Assembly: GCF_010122465.1 (NCBI RefSeq)
Contig: NZ_WLZY01000016.1
Coordinates: forward strand, 42,239-106,238
Source of the DNA: Phytoactinopolyspora mesophila
Lineage (GTDB): Bacteria > Actinomycetota > Actinomycetes > Jiangellales > Jiangellaceae
DNA: 64,000 nucleotides
Reading direction: 5' to 3'
Below, piece after piece: positions 34,023 to 43,366 of this stretch (position 1 is the stretch's first letter; the number at the start of each line of letters is the position of its first letter). The notes under the pieces were generated by a model. The model did no database searches and was not told where the DNA came from. It saw only the letters and a program-made list of their open reading frames with translations. Position numbers and translations under genes: made by a program.

Positions 34023-34075
34023 GCTTGGAAAGCGTGTTGGGAGCAATCCCTCAGGGGTTCGAATCCCCTATCCTC
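34023..34075 (+). repeat. AICE-2 distal attachment site (tRNA-Ser 3' fragment)
   Basis: Second copy of the 53-bp repeat. Only the 3' half of the tRNA is present and the sequence diverges on both sides, so it is a duplication scar and not a tRNA gene. Confidence 0.95.
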
Positions 34076-34143
34076 AACCATTAGCCGCCGAGTAGGTGGG
34101 GTGCTGCCCCGGTGCGGCAACGCAGCTTTATACACTGCGGTGG

Positions 34144-34440
34144 GTGATCTTCAAGCGCGTGGGCGAACGTCGTCCGTATCCGGACCACGACACCACGCTT
34201 CGCGAGTGGGCAGAGTTGCCGCCCCGCCAGCTGCGCCTGGATGAGCTCGTCACCATCAAGCGGAACCTGGACCTGGAAACGCTGCTCGCACAGGACTCGA
34301 CGTTCTTCGGCGATCTGTTCCCTCACGTGGTCGAGTGGGAAGGCGAGTACTACCTGGAGGACGGTTTGCACCGGGCGCTTCGGGCAGCGCTGCAGCAGCG
34401 GCAGGTCATACATGCCCGCGTGCTCACGCTAGGGCAGTGA
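34144..34440 (+). CDS. Conserved actinomycete protein, ParB-like look
   Basis: A 98-residue protein starting at GTG 34144. RQLRLDELVTIKRNLDLETLL and the later YYLEDGLHRALRAALQQ resemble the start and the D-G-x-H-R box of ParB-like domains, but the catalytic function is not clear. It is the first backbone gene right of AICE-2 and lies before the LytR_C gene. Confidence 0.65.
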   Translation: MIFKRVGERRPYPDHDTTLREWAELPPRQLRLDELVTIKRNLDLETLLAQDSTFFGDLFPHVVEWEGEYYLEDGLHRALRAALQQRQVIHARVLTLGQ

Positions 34441-34551
34441 ACCGCACGACAGCCAGCCGTCGTGACACGCCGACAGCCGATGTCCTGACCGCGCCTGCGG
34501 CCCACCTCGTCGCGAGCTAGTGTTCATGGTCGAAAGCGAAGCGGAGGAACG

Positions 34552-35088
34552 ATGGAACCGGACGAATACGCGGAAGAGTACGAGGACGCCCCTCGGCATA
34601 TCTGGCGGCACGTCCGTACCGCGATCACTCTGCTCGTGCTCGTCGGCTTCGTCGTCGGCGCGGCATGGTACAGCTGGAACAACGTCGTGCTGGCCGACGA
34701 CGACACAGGAGACGCGCCCCGGGCTGAGCCGACGTGTGTGCCGGTCACAGCCACCGACGCGCCAGAACCTGATTCGATCGAGGTCAACATCTACAACTCG
34801 ACCACTCGCCGCGGGCTGGCCGGAGACGTGGCGGCGGAGATGAGCGACCGGGGCTTCACCATTCTGGACGTGGCCAACGACCCCCTCGACAGCAATGTGG
34901 AGGGCACGGCGGAGGTCCGATCGAGCGCCGACCAGGAGGTCGCGGCCAGCGTGGTCGCGGCTCTGGTGCCGGACGCGGTCCTGGTATCCGATGATCGTTC
35001 GTCGGATGCCGTGGATCTGGTCCTGGGTGAGCAGTTCGACGAACTCATCGACGATCCCGATGCCGAGGCAACCCTCGAGCCCTGCTAG
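34552..35088 (+). CDS. Membrane protein with LytR C-terminal domain
   Basis: A 178-residue protein. A cytoplasmic acidic N-terminus is followed by one membrane helix (ITLLVLVGFVVGAAWYSW, about 24-41) and an extracellular LytR_C domain (IEVNIYNSTTRRGLAGDVAAEM onward). LytR_C proteins are linked to cell-wall glycopolymer attachment in actinomycetes. GGAGGA precedes the ATG. Confidence 0.85.
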   Translation: MEPDEYAEEYEDAPRHIWRHVRTAITLLVLVGFVVGAAWYSWNNVVLADDDTGDAPRAEPTCVPVTATDAPEPDSIEVNIYNSTTRRGLAGDVAAEMSDRGFTILDVANDPLDSNVEGTAEVRSSADQEVAASVVAALVPDAVLVSDDRSSDAVDLVLGEQFDELIDDPDAEATLEPC

Positions 35089-35103
35089 GCGTGCTCTGGA
35101 GGC

Positions 35104-36597
35104 CTACCGGCCGTCTTCACCGAACCAGCCTGCCAGCCTGCCGCGGCGGCCCACCGCTCGCAGGCGGCGTTCTGTGGCCGAGCGCAGGGCTCGCGGCGCC
35201 ACGATGAGCACCTCGTCGCCGTAGCGCAGCTGAGTCCGGGTGTCTGGCACAGCGGTCTCGTTGCCACGGACCAGCAGTGGGACAGTGACACCTGGTGGCA
35301 GCCGGAGTTCCTCGATGGTCACGCCGTGCAGCTTCGATCCGTCCGGTACACGGACCTGGATCAGGTCCGCCTCGACGCGTTCAAGGGGCGCGGACTCGAG
35401 CTCAGCGTCGTGTGCGTCCACTCCCGGCGAGACGCCGAGTTTGTCCGCCATGAATGGCAGGGCGGGCGCCTGAAGCAGGGTGAAGACCACGGCGACGATG
35501 AACACGACAGCGAACAGCCAATCGGCGTCCTCGACGCCTTGGGCCAACGGAATGGTGGCGAGTACAACCGGTACCGCACCGCGTAGACCGGCCCACGAAA
35601 GGAACAGTTGCTCGCGCACTTTCAGCCGGAACACGACGGTGGACACGAAAACCGACACCGGCCGTGCGACGAAGGTGAGCACCGCGCCAACTGCCAGCGC
35701 AGCCACGAACGCTCCGGGCATCTCGGCCGGACTGGAGAGCAGTCCGAGCATGACGAACAGTCCGATCTGCGCCAGCCAGGCGAGCCCTTCGGCGAACGAT
35801 CGGGTCGCCGCGCGGTGTGGCAGATGGGCGTTGCCCAGCGAGAGCGCCGCGACATAGACCGCCGCGAACCCGCTGGCCTGTGCCGTGGCGCCCAGGGCGT
35901 AGGCGAGCAGCGTGATCGTCATGATCATCAACGGGTAGAGCCCAGGTGCCGGGAGCGCGACCCGGCGCAGCATGGTGGAGCCGAGCCAGCCGAGTAGAAG
36001 GCCGATGCCGGCGCCGGCCACCAACTGGTAGAGGATCATCAAGCCCGCGAGGACGACGCCGTACTCCCCGGCCTGGCTCGTGCTCACGAGAACAACGAGG
36101 ACGATGGTGGGTGCGTCGTTGAGACCGGACTCCGACTCCAGCGCGCTGGACACTCGTTTGGTGAGGGGAACCCTGCGCAGTGTCGAGAAGACCGCGGCGG
36201 CGTCGGTCGGCGCGAAGACCGCGCCGAGCAGGATGGCCAGCACCCAGTCCAGGCCAAGCACGTAATGGCCGAAAACGGCGATCAACGCGGTGCTGACGCC
36301 GACCCCCACGGTGGCCAGCGACACACCCATCGGCATGGACCCGCGCACGTCTTTCCAGCGGGTGGTCAGCCCGCCCTCGGCGAGAATGACGATGAGCGCC
36401 GCGTAGGCGATGGCTTGGGCGATGTTGGGGTCGTGGAACTGGATGCCGACGCCGGCCTCGCCGAGCGCTACTCCGATGAGGAGATACAGCACCAGGGTCG
36501 GCAGCCCGAACCGCACACTCGCGCGGACCGCGAGCACCCCGGCGAGCAGCACCAGCCCACCAACCAAGAGGAACGCGTTGAGCGACGGAACATCCAC
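35104..36597 (-). CDS. Potassium/proton antiporter, NhaP2/CvrA family
   Basis: A 497-residue cation/proton antiporter of the CPA1 family. About 12-13 membrane helices fill residues 5-390. The ion-site sequences APTDAAAVFSTLR and ESGLNDAP are present. A cytoplasmic TrkA-C-like domain (about 410-475) probably gates it by nucleotide. I chose GTG 36597 with GGGGAGGGG upstream; the longer frame would read through tRNA-Ser and cannot be coding. Helps pH and K+ balance. Confidence 0.92.
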   Translation of the reverse strand: MDVPSLNAFLLVGGLVLLAGVLAVRASVRFGLPTLVLYLLIGVALGEAGVGIQFHDPNIAQAIAYAALIVILAEGGLTTRWKDVRGSMPMGVSLATVGVGVSTALIAVFGHYVLGLDWVLAILLGAVFAPTDAAAVFSTLRRVPLTKRVSSALESESGLNDAPTIVLVVLVSTSQAGEYGVVLAGLMILYQLVAGAGIGLLLGWLGSTMLRRVALPAPGLYPLMIMTITLLAYALGATAQASGFAAVYVAALSLGNAHLPHRAATRSFAEGLAWLAQIGLFVMLGLLSSPAEMPGAFVAALAVGAVLTFVARPVSVFVSTVVFRLKVREQLFLSWAGLRGAVPVVLATIPLAQGVEDADWLFAVVFIVAVVFTLLQAPALPFMADKLGVSPGVDAHDAELESAPLERVEADLIQVRVPDGSKLHGVTIEELRLPPGVTVPLLVRGNETAVPDTRTQLRYGDEVLIVAPRALRSATERRLRAVGRRGRLAGWFGEDGR

Positions 36598-36674
36598 GCG
36601 TACCCCTCCCCGTTGGCGGGCCATCTTGCACCAGCGTGTCACGAGCGAGGCCCCAGACCCCGGAAGACGCGAAA

Positions 36675-36706
36675 CCGCCCGCTCCCAGACGTGGCGGGAG
36701 GGGCGG
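36675..36706 (-). terminator. Terminator after tRNA-Ser(CGA)
   Basis: Stem CCGCCCCTCCC with GGGAGCGGGCGG (minus strand) followed by TTTC, 10 bp after the tRNA 3' end. One mismatch in the stem. Confidence 0.65.
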
Positions 36707-36715
36707 CTTCGCCGT

Positions 36716-36806
36716 GGCGGTAGCGGTGGGATTTGAACCCACGGAGGAGTTGCCCCCTCACACGCTTTCGAGGCGTGCTCCTTAGGCCGCTCGGACACGC
36801 TACCGC
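36716..36806 (-). tRNA. tRNA-Ser (anticodon CGA)
   Basis: A 91-nt class II tRNA on the minus strand. Acceptor GCGGTAG/CTACCGC, anticodon stem CACGC with loop CTCGAAA, long variable arm and T-loop GTTCAAATC. CCA not encoded. Confidence 0.96.
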
Positions 36807-36867
36807 GGTCGAGCGTACCGGAGAGCCGCCCCTGAGACGAAATCGGCGGTGGCCGAAAATGCCACCG

Positions 36868-37359
36868 CTATTCGGCTCGCTGGGCGGCGAAGAACTCCTG
36901 AAGAAGGTCGGAACAACGGTCTGCCAGGACACCACCGATGACCTCAGGCTGATGGTTGAGGCGGCGATCTCTGAGGACGTCGTACAGCGATCCGGCCGCG
37001 CCGGCTTTGGGATCGGCCGCGCCGTAGACGACGGTGGACACCCGGGCGAGCACAAGCGCTCCGGCACACATGGTGCACGGCTCGAGTGTCACGACGACGG
37101 TGAGCCCGTCCAGCCTCCACGAGCCGACGGCGGCCGCGGCGGCCCGGATGGCGAGGATCTCGGCGTGTGCCGTGGGATCGCGGTCTGCCTCGCGGCGATT
37201 GTGGTTGCTGGCGATGATGTTGCCCCTGGTGTCAACCACCAAGGCTCCGACTGGCACATCGGCCGTGCTCAGCGCCTGCCGGCCTTCGCTCAGCGCGGAT
37301 CGCATGGCTGGCGCGTAGAGCTGGACGAGAGCGGCGCTCGGGCGTGGCGTCGGCGACAT
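36868..37359 (-). CDS. tadA: tRNA-specific adenosine deaminase
   Basis: A 163-residue enzyme that converts adenosine 34 of tRNA-Arg(ACG) to inosine; that tRNA is present at 62,990. HAE (65-67) and PCTMC (94-98) hold the catalytic zinc and Glu. ATG 37359 chosen; a start four codons upstream is possible. Divergent from upp. Confidence 0.95.
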   Translation of the reverse strand: MSPTPRPSAALVQLYAPAMRSALSEGRQALSTADVPVGALVVDTRGNIIASNHNRREADRDPTAHAEILAIRAAAAAVGSWRLDGLTVVVTLEPCTMCAGALVLARVSTVVYGAADPKAGAAGSLYDVLRDRRLNHQPEVIGGVLADRCSDLLQEFFAAQRAE

Positions 37360-37444
37360 GACGCGAAGCATAGAGCCGATTCATCTGTGGCGCATTCAGG
37401 CACGTGTTGTAGGTAGCGCGTTTCCTCATGGCATGCTGTCCGGC

Positions 37445-38086
37445 ATGCGCCTGCTTGCTGTTGATCACCCGCTCGTCGCCCACAAGCTCACTGTGCTGCG
37501 CGACAAGAACACGAATTCGCCCACGTTCCGGTTGCTGACCGACGAACTGGTCACCCTGCTGGCCTACGAGGCCACCCGGGACACCCGCGTGGACGAGACC
37601 GAGTTCGAGACACCGGTAGGGCTGGCGCGCGGCGTGAAGCTGACCGCGCCGAAACCCATTGTGGTGCCCATTTTGCGAGCCGGTCTGGGCATGCTCGACG
37701 GGATGACCCGGCTGCTTCCCACCGCCGAGGTCGGCTTCCTCGGCATGATCCGCAACGAAGAGACGCTGGAAGCTACCACCTACGCCAACCGGCTGCCGGA
37801 CGATCTCACCGGTCGTCAGTGCTACGTGCTGGATCCGATGCTCGCCACTGGCGGCACGCTGGCCGCGGCCATCGGTTACCTTGTCGGCCGCGGCGCCAGC
37901 CACATCACAGCCGTCTGCCTGCTCGCCGCTCCGGAAGGTCTGCAGCTGGTCGAGCGTGAGACCCAGAACCTGGGTGTACCCATCACGATCGTGACCGCCG
38001 CGGTCGACGAACGCCTCGATGAGAACGGATACATCGTCCCGGGGCTCGGCGACGCGGGAGACCGCCTCTACGGCCTGACGGACTGA
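37445..38086 (+). CDS. upp: Uracil phosphoribosyltransferase
   Basis: A 213-residue salvage enzyme that makes UMP from uracil and PRPP. The PRPP-binding loop [10 protein letters not shown] (129-138) and the uracil-binding C-terminal [14 protein letters not shown] are intact. The frame is open 29 codons upstream, but [15 protein letters not shown] is the normal N-terminus. Convergent with pntB, 1 bp apart. Confidence 0.96.
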   Translation: MRLLAVDHPLVAHKLTVLRDKNTNSPTFRLLTDELVTLLAYEATRDTRVDETEFETPVGLARGVKLTAPKPIVVPILRAGLGMLDGMTRLLPTAEVGFLGMIRNEETLEATTYANRLPDDLTGRQCYVLDPMLATGGTLAAAIGYLVGRGASHITAVCLLAAPEGLQLVERETQNLGVPITIVTAAVDERLDENGYIVPGLGDAGDRLYGLTD

Positions 38087-38087
38087 T

Positions 38088-39458
38088 CTACAGGCTCTTG
38101 ACGCCGCTGATCAGTCCGGTCAGCGATGCCTTGGCGTCTCCGAACAGTAGCGTGGTCTTCGGGTCGTAGAGCAGCTCGTTCTCGATGCCGGCGAAGCCGG
38201 GGCGCATGGAACGCTTGAGGAAGACCACAGCACCCGACTGGTCGACGTCGAGAATCGGCATCCCGTAGATGGGTGAATCCGCTGACGTGCGTGCGGCCGG
38301 GTTCACGACGTCATTGGCGCCGACGACGAGTGTGACGTCGGCCGTGCGCATCTGGCTGTTGGCGGTATCCATCTCGAGCAACTGCTCGTACGGGACGTTG
38401 GCTTCGGCGAGGAGCACGTTCATGTGCCCGGGCATCCGTCCGGCCACCGGGTGGATCGCGTAGGCGACGTCGATGCCGCGTCGCTCGAGCAATTCCACGA
38501 GTTCGTGGATGGTGTGCTGCGCCTGCGCCACGGCCAGCCCGTAGCCGGGCACGATGATGACCTTCTGCGCATAGTTCAGCATGATGGCGACGTCGTCGAC
38601 GCTGGCTGTACGGACCGGGCGTTGCGACTCCGCGGTGCTGCCAGCCGTAGATCCGCCCCGGAACGCTCCGAACAGGATGGAGCTGACCGAGCGGCCCATC
38701 GCCTGCGCCATCAGCCGGGTCAGGATGGTGCCGCTCGCGCCCACCAGCGTTCCGCCGATGAGCAGCAGCGCGTTGCCGAGGATGTAGCCGCCGGCCGCGA
38801 CCGCCATGCCGGTGGCGGCGTTGAGCAGTGAGATGGCGATGGGCACGTCGGCCCCGCCGACCGGCAGTACCAGTAGTACACCGACGACGAGCGCGACGGC
38901 GCCAAGTGTGGCTGCCACCCAGACCTCGGTGCCGTCGCCGGCGTAGAGGATCACGACCAGGACCAGCGTGACACCCAGAGCGATGCTGAAGAGCACCGGT
39001 CCGCCGGGCGGAGTGACGGGGCGGGTGGTGATGGTCTCCTGCAGTTTGAGGAACGTCACCACGGATCCGCTGAAGGCGATGGCACCGACCGGAACGGTCA
39101 GCACAGCAGCCAGTAGCGGGAAGACAGTCTCGGCATCACTGAGCTCGAGATAGGCCACGAGCCCGGCCGCACCACCGCCGACACCGTTGAACAGCGCCAC
39201 CAGCTGTGGCATGGCGGTCATGGCGACTTTCCGGGCGGCGGGCACACCGATGGCACACCCCACGGCGATCGCCCCGAAGATCCACGGCAGGTTGTCCAGC
39301 TCGTAGACGATGAAAGTGATGATCATCGCCGCCAGGGCCGCGGCCGCTCCGAGCAGGTTCCCGGCCCGGGCCGTCTTCGGTGAGGAGAGTGCTTTGAGAG
39401 CGAGGACGAAGCAGATCGCAGCGGCCAGGTAGGCCAGCTGTGCCCACGTAGGAATCAC
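38088..39458 (-). CDS. pntB: NAD(P) transhydrogenase subunit beta
   Basis: A 456-residue protein: about nine membrane helices, then a cytoplasmic NADP(H)-binding domain with GYGLAVAQAQH and the VGANDVVNPAA loop. With the alpha subunits it moves hydride from NADH to NADP+ driven by protons. The GTG start overlaps the stop of the small alpha gene (GTGA). Confidence 0.95.
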   Translation of the reverse strand: MIPTWAQLAYLAAAICFVLALKALSSPKTARAGNLLGAAAALAAMIITFIVYELDNLPWIFGAIAVGCAIGVPAARKVAMTAMPQLVALFNGVGGGAAGLVAYLELSDAETVFPLLAAVLTVPVGAIAFSGSVVTFLKLQETITTRPVTPPGGPVLFSIALGVTLVLVVILYAGDGTEVWVAATLGAVALVVGVLLVLPVGGADVPIAISLLNAATGMAVAAGGYILGNALLLIGGTLVGASGTILTRLMAQAMGRSVSSILFGAFRGGSTAGSTAESQRPVRTASVDDVAIMLNYAQKVIIVPGYGLAVAQAQHTIHELVELLERRGIDVAYAIHPVAGRMPGHMNVLLAEANVPYEQLLEMDTANSQMRTADVTLVVGANDVVNPAARTSADSPIYGMPILDVDQSGAVVFLKRSMRPGFAGIENELLYDPKTTLLFGDAKASLTGLISGVKSL

Positions 39459-39790
39459 TCCGCGCCTCCCGCAGACGGCTGCTCGGTGGAGGGTGCCCGG
39501 CGTTCCGGTTGCTTCTTCACCTTGAACATCTCCAGCATCCGGTCGGTGACCACGAATCCGCCGACGAGGTTGAGCGTGGCCAGCACGGTGGCGAGCACAC
39601 CGATGGTCAGCTGGGCCGGGTTGTCCGCGTGACCGGTGACCAGGACGGCACCGACGAGAATGATCCCGTGGATGGCGTTGGCCCCCGACATCAACGGTGT
39701 GTGCAGGGTAGAAGAGACTTTCGAGACAACCTCGTATCCGGTGAACACCGCCAGGATGAAGATCGTCAGCAGCGCGATCTCCGAGTCCAT
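39455..39790 (-). CDS. pntAB: NAD(P) transhydrogenase subunit alpha part 2
   Basis: A 111-residue membrane part of the alpha subunit, with three to four helices and VSSTLHTPLMSGANAIHGI, the family signature. It is a separate gene as in other actinomycetes and alphaproteobacteria. Overlaps both neighbours by 1-4 bp. Confidence 0.93.
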   Translation of the reverse strand: MDSEIALLTIFILAVFTGYEVVSKVSSTLHTPLMSGANAIHGIILVGAVLVTGHADNPAQLTIGVLATVLATLNLVGGFVVTDRMLEMFKVKKQPERRAPSTEQPSAGGAE

Positions 39791-40917
39791 CAGCCCTCCT
39801 CTCCGAGCAGTTCACGGGTGGGCTCGTGTCGTACGGTGCCATCGTGTGTGACGCACACGCCGGCGATGATCTCGTCGTCCATGTTCACGGACACTTCGCC
39901 GTCGCTGGTCATGAGCAGGAGGAGGTTCACGAGATTGGCCGCGTACAGGCGGCTGGCATGAACCGGGAGCTGGCTGGGGACGTTGCGCGCCCCCCAGAGC
40001 AGAGCCTGGCCGACTGTCTGCTCCTCACCGGGCACGCTGCCTTCGACATTGCCGCCGGACTCGGCGGCCAGATCGATGACGACGCTGCCCGGCTGCATCG
40101 CCTGCACCGCCGGCTGCTGGACCAGCAAGGGCGCCTCGCGGCCCGGAACCGCGGCGGTGGTGATGAGTACATCGGCACCGGAGACGTGCGGCGCGAGCAG
40201 ATCTCGCTGCAGCTGGGCGCGCTCTTCGGTCATCTCCCTGGCGTAGCCGCCGGCGCCTTCGAGAGGCGGCAGGTCGAGTTCGATGAATCGGGCGCCGAGA
40301 CTGCGGATCTCTTCGGCTGCCGCCGCGCGGACGTCATAGGCCTCCACTCGGGCGCCCAATCGTTTGGCGGTGGCGATGGCCTGCAAACCGGCCACTCCGG
40401 CGCCGAGCACTAGGACCTTGGCCGGTGGCACTGTGCCCGCGGCGGTCATCGACAACGGGAAGAACCGGGGGAGGCGTTCCGCAGCGACCAGCACAGCGCG
40501 ATAGCCGGCGACGAGTGCCTGCGACGTGAGCGCATCCATGGACTGCGCCCTCGAGATACGCGGTACGAGTTCCATCGCGAACATCGTGACGCCGGCCTCG
40601 CGAGCTGCTCTGATGGTGTCTAGCTCGGCAGCGACCGGTAGAAACGAGATGACGATGGCGCCGGGTTTCAGCTTGGCGACGCGCTCCGGCTCGAGCGGCT
40701 GGACAGCCAGCACGACATCGGCGCCGTCGAGGGCGTCGTCCTGGGCCAGCGACGCGCCCGCTGCCGCATAGTCCTCATCGGGGTGATAAGCCCAATGGCC
40801 AGCGTTCTCCTCGACGACGACGTCCAAGCCCGCGCCGGTGAGCCGGCTCACCAGTTCAGGCACCAGCGCAACCCGGCGTTCGTGCTCGCGGACTTCTCGT
40901 ACTACGGCGACTCTCAT
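39790..40917 (-). CDS. pntAA: NAD(P) transhydrogenase subunit alpha part 1
   Basis: A 375-residue soluble NAD(H)-binding domain. Starts MRVAVVREV and EHERRVAL. The Rossmann motif is VLGAGVAGLQAIATAKRLGA, and the RAAAAEEIRSLGA and GREAPLLV segments are typical. First gene of the three-gene pnt operon. Confidence 0.95.
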   Translation of the reverse strand: MRVAVVREVREHERRVALVPELVSRLTGAGLDVVVEENAGHWAYHPDEDYAAAGASLAQDDALDGADVVLAVQPLEPERVAKLKPGAIVISFLPVAAELDTIRAAREAGVTMFAMELVPRISRAQSMDALTSQALVAGYRAVLVAAERLPRFFPLSMTAAGTVPPAKVLVLGAGVAGLQAIATAKRLGARVEAYDVRAAAAEEIRSLGARFIELDLPPLEGAGGYAREMTEERAQLQRDLLAPHVSGADVLITTAAVPGREAPLLVQQPAVQAMQPGSVVIDLAAESGGNVEGSVPGEEQTVGQALLWGARNVPSQLPVHASRLYAANLVNLLLLMTSDGEVSVNMDDEIIAGVCVTHDGTVRHEPTRELLGEEG

Positions 40918-41140
40918 GGCCGATTGACGCTAACAGACTGGCGGGCGGGCCGATAGGGCTTGACAGCTATACGCATGTGTCGAACCTCCCACGCTCTACC
41001 GCTGTTGGCGGCGAGAGACGATCTTCTAAGGAGACGATATCGAGTGGTGCCGGGGCTCGGTGACCGGGCCGGTGGAGAAGCGCCAGGGCGCGCATAGACT
41101 GGTGGTTGAAGGACGTGATCGGCGCGACGGAGGAATGGCT

Positions 41141-41329
41141 ATGGCGAGGAACACACCGGTCGTTGTCGGCGGGATCGCCATTGGCGCCCTGATCTTGATT
41201 TGGTCGCCGATCCCGTTTCTGCTGGCGCTCCTGATCATCCTTGGTCTGCCCGTAGTCGGTTACCTCATGCTCGACCCGTCGCAACGTCGTCGGCTCAAGG
41301 ACCGGCGTCGTCGGCAGATCGGGCCCTGA
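41141..41329 (+). CDS. Small membrane protein
   Basis: A 62-residue protein with two closely spaced membrane helices (VVVGGIAIGALILIW and FLLALLIILGLPVVGYLML) and a basic cytoplasmic tail. ATG 41141 is preferred because GGAGG is 7 bp upstream. Function unknown. Confidence 0.6.
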   Translation: MARNTPVVVGGIAIGALILIWSPIPFLLALLIILGLPVVGYLMLDPSQRRRLKDRRRRQIGP

Positions 41330-41362
41330 TCACGCTGGGATGAGGCGGAGCCTGCCGCCGGG

Positions 41363-42946
41363 TTACGGCTCCTCGCCTCGACGCGCCATCGTATGCACCT
41401 CGATGCTGGCGTGTTCGCTGTAATTCCCGGCGGCGTCGAAGGCGGCCACCGAGAACGTATACGTGGTGGCGCCGTCGAGATTATTGATGGTCGTGGTCGT
41501 CGAACCCGTCGTCGCGGCGCGCCGGCCGTCCATATAGACCGCGTACCCACTCACACCGACGTTGTCCGTGGAACGGGTCCATTCGAGCGTGACCGCTGTG
41601 ATGCTCGACCTGCCGTGCAGGTCACCGGGCTTGGTCGGCGCGATCGTATCTTCGGTGGTTGCCTCGGTCGACGCCTTGCCGCTCACATTTCCCGCCGCGT
41701 CCATCGCCGCGACCGAGATCCGGTATGTGGTGGCTGGCGTGAGATCGCCGACGGTGGCGGTGGTACCGCTTGCCGTGCGGGAACGCTTCCCGTCCACGTA
41801 CACGGCATAGCTGGTCACACCGACGTTGTCGCTCGACGGGCTCCACGTCAGCGTTAGCGCTTCGCCTTCTTTGGCAGAGACGACGAGGTCCGACGGCGTC
41901 GTCGGCGGCTCCGTGTCGAGGGTCGTGGCAGTGACCGACGCCGGCGCGCCCACGTTGCCGCCGCCGTCGATCGCTGCGATCGAGATGACGTACGAGGCTC
42001 CGGAGCGCAGTCCGCTGATCGTCGTGCTGGTACCCGGCACGGTGTCCGTACGGCTGCCGTCTACATGCACGGCATAACCTTCGACCCCGAGATCAGCGGT
42101 TGATGCATGCCACGTGACCACGACAGAACTGCCGGTGCGCTCGGATACCCCGAGGTTTGCGGGCCGCGTCGGCGGCGAGGGCGAATCCGTGGGCCGGGGC
42201 GGCTCGGTTCCCGGGGTCTCATCAGTCGGCTGGTCCACAGGATCGTCTTCCGGCCCGGTAGCTGGCTCGGCAGGCGTCTCGGACGGCTCCGGTGACTCCG
42301 TGAACTCAGGCTCCGGCTCGGGCTCGGGAGTACCTGGCGGCAAGGTCGAAGGATCCGCGGCCCGGTCGGGGTGCTCGTCGCGGATGTGATGGTCGCCGAT
42401 GCCGCCGTCGAGTCCCATGGCGTATCTGGCGCCCGTGTCTTTGCTGGTTGGAGCCGGACCACCAGAGCCGGTGAGGGTGAAGACCATGGCGAGAGCGGCG
42501 GCGGCGCCGATGGCGGTGGACGTCCTGAGCGCGGGTCGCCGGGCATGCGTCTCGGTGTCCGCGGTCAGCTGGATATCCGGCGTGGTGTGGGCAGCCGAGC
42601 AGGCCGTCACCGGGACGGTCGAAATACGGGCTGCCGCCCGGTCCGGCACCACCTCCCGGACGCTCACCGAGCCGTCAGGCTCGACCCGATGCAGGGTCCG
42701 GCGACCGCTCGGATACCGCGTCGCCACGGTGACGCGGCGGTCGGTCCGGGCGGCGTAGTCCATGAGAATACGGACGACCCTCGAGTTGGTGGTGGCTTCG
42801 GCGTACGGCTCGGAGTCGTCACCGATGAACAGAGTGACCGCTCCGGAGTCGTCGACGAGGATGACCGCGTCCGCGGCGCTACTCGGGTCGGGGATCACGG
42901 CCGGGGAGTCACCTTTCGAGGACACGCCGATAGATAGACGGCGCAC
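41363..42946 (-). CDS. Envelope protein with three fibronectin type III domains
   Basis: A 527-residue protein. The N-terminal 140 residues are cytoplasmic and contain a possible sensor-like beta domain. One membrane helix (about 145-160) is followed by a Pro/Glu-rich spacer (about 195-260) and three Fn3 repeats, each with a S-x-DN-VGV-x-YAVY(V/M)DG pattern and a final TT segment. Such repeats bind polysaccharide or other proteins outside the cell. No enzyme domain. Starts at GTG. Confidence 0.8.
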   Translation of the reverse strand: MRRLSIGVSSKGDSPAVIPDPSSAADAVILVDDSGAVTLFIGDDSEPYAEATTNSRVVRILMDYAARTDRRVTVATRYPSGRRTLHRVEPDGSVSVREVVPDRAAARISTVPVTACSAAHTTPDIQLTADTETHARRPALRTSTAIGAAAALAMVFTLTGSGGPAPTSKDTGARYAMGLDGGIGDHHIRDEHPDRAADPSTLPPGTPEPEPEPEFTESPEPSETPAEPATGPEDDPVDQPTDETPGTEPPRPTDSPSPPTRPANLGVSERTGSSVVVTWHASTADLGVEGYAVHVDGSRTDTVPGTSTTISGLRSGASYVISIAAIDGGGNVGAPASVTATTLDTEPPTTPSDLVVSAKEGEALTLTWSPSSDNVGVTSYAVYVDGKRSRTASGTTATVGDLTPATTYRISVAAMDAAGNVSGKASTEATTEDTIAPTKPGDLHGRSSITAVTLEWTRSTDNVGVSGYAVYMDGRRAATTGSTTTTINNLDGATTYTFSVAAFDAAGNYSEHASIEVHTMARRGEEP

Positions 42947-43112
42947 ACGCTCCCACGTGCGCGCAACAGTGAGCTTTTCTAGCAGACTGCCGGGGCAGGC
43001 GCAGCCTTGATCGGAAAAACGACCAGCCGTGGCTGCGGGTCCCGATCAACTGGCGCGGGGCGGCGTCACACGGCATGCTAGGTGTCGTGGGAGATCAGGG
43101 GGCCAACTGCTC

Positions 43113-43310
43113 ATGAGCGCGCAGGTAGCGATCGTTTGTGATCATTGCGGCGACATCGGCGCGGTGGGGGCGGCGCCGCCGGAGCTTCGCGCGAGATTGT
43201 CCGGCTGGACCTGGCGCAACGGTCTTGACATCTGCCCGCTCTGCCGGCTTGTCGTGAAAGACCGGCGCCGGGAAGACCGTCCGGAGAGCGGCCGGCAAGG
43301 GGCAGGATAA
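43113..43310 (+). CDS. Small zinc-ribbon-like protein
   Basis: A 65-residue protein with two Cys pairs, CDHCG near the start and CPLC in the second half, that could bind zinc. The rest is charged. No family assigned. ATG 43113 chosen because the Cys domain begins there. Confidence 0.55.
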   Translation: MSAQVAIVCDHCGDIGAVGAAPPELRARLSGWTWRNGLDICPLCRLVVKDRRREDRPESGRQGAG

Positions 43311-43366
43311 GCCGACGACGTGACGCCAGGGTCGGCCACGGATCTCCGATACGCGACACTGGGTTT

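Larger units (their letters stand above)
23860..34075. mobile_element. AICE-2, RepSA-type element in tRNA-Ser(GGA)
   Basis: A complete 10.2-kb element between exact 53-bp direct repeats. Order from the tRNA: int (frameshifted), xis, repSA, small gene, traSA, leader ORF and hairpin, pra, GntR repressor, then cargo (small protein, purC, VapBC-like pair, HEPN-like protein, two small regulators). The core genes are on the minus strand and homologous to AICE-1. Because of the integrase frameshift it may be locked in place. Confidence 0.92.

Noticed and set aside
34023..34075. Second tRNA-Ser gene
   Set aside because: Only the 3' half is present. The 5' acceptor strand and D-arm are missing, so it is an attachment scar.
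36598..36798. N-terminal extension of the antiporter
   Set aside because: It would translate tRNA-Ser(CGA). The GTG at 36597 has a strong ribosome site and a normal N-terminus.
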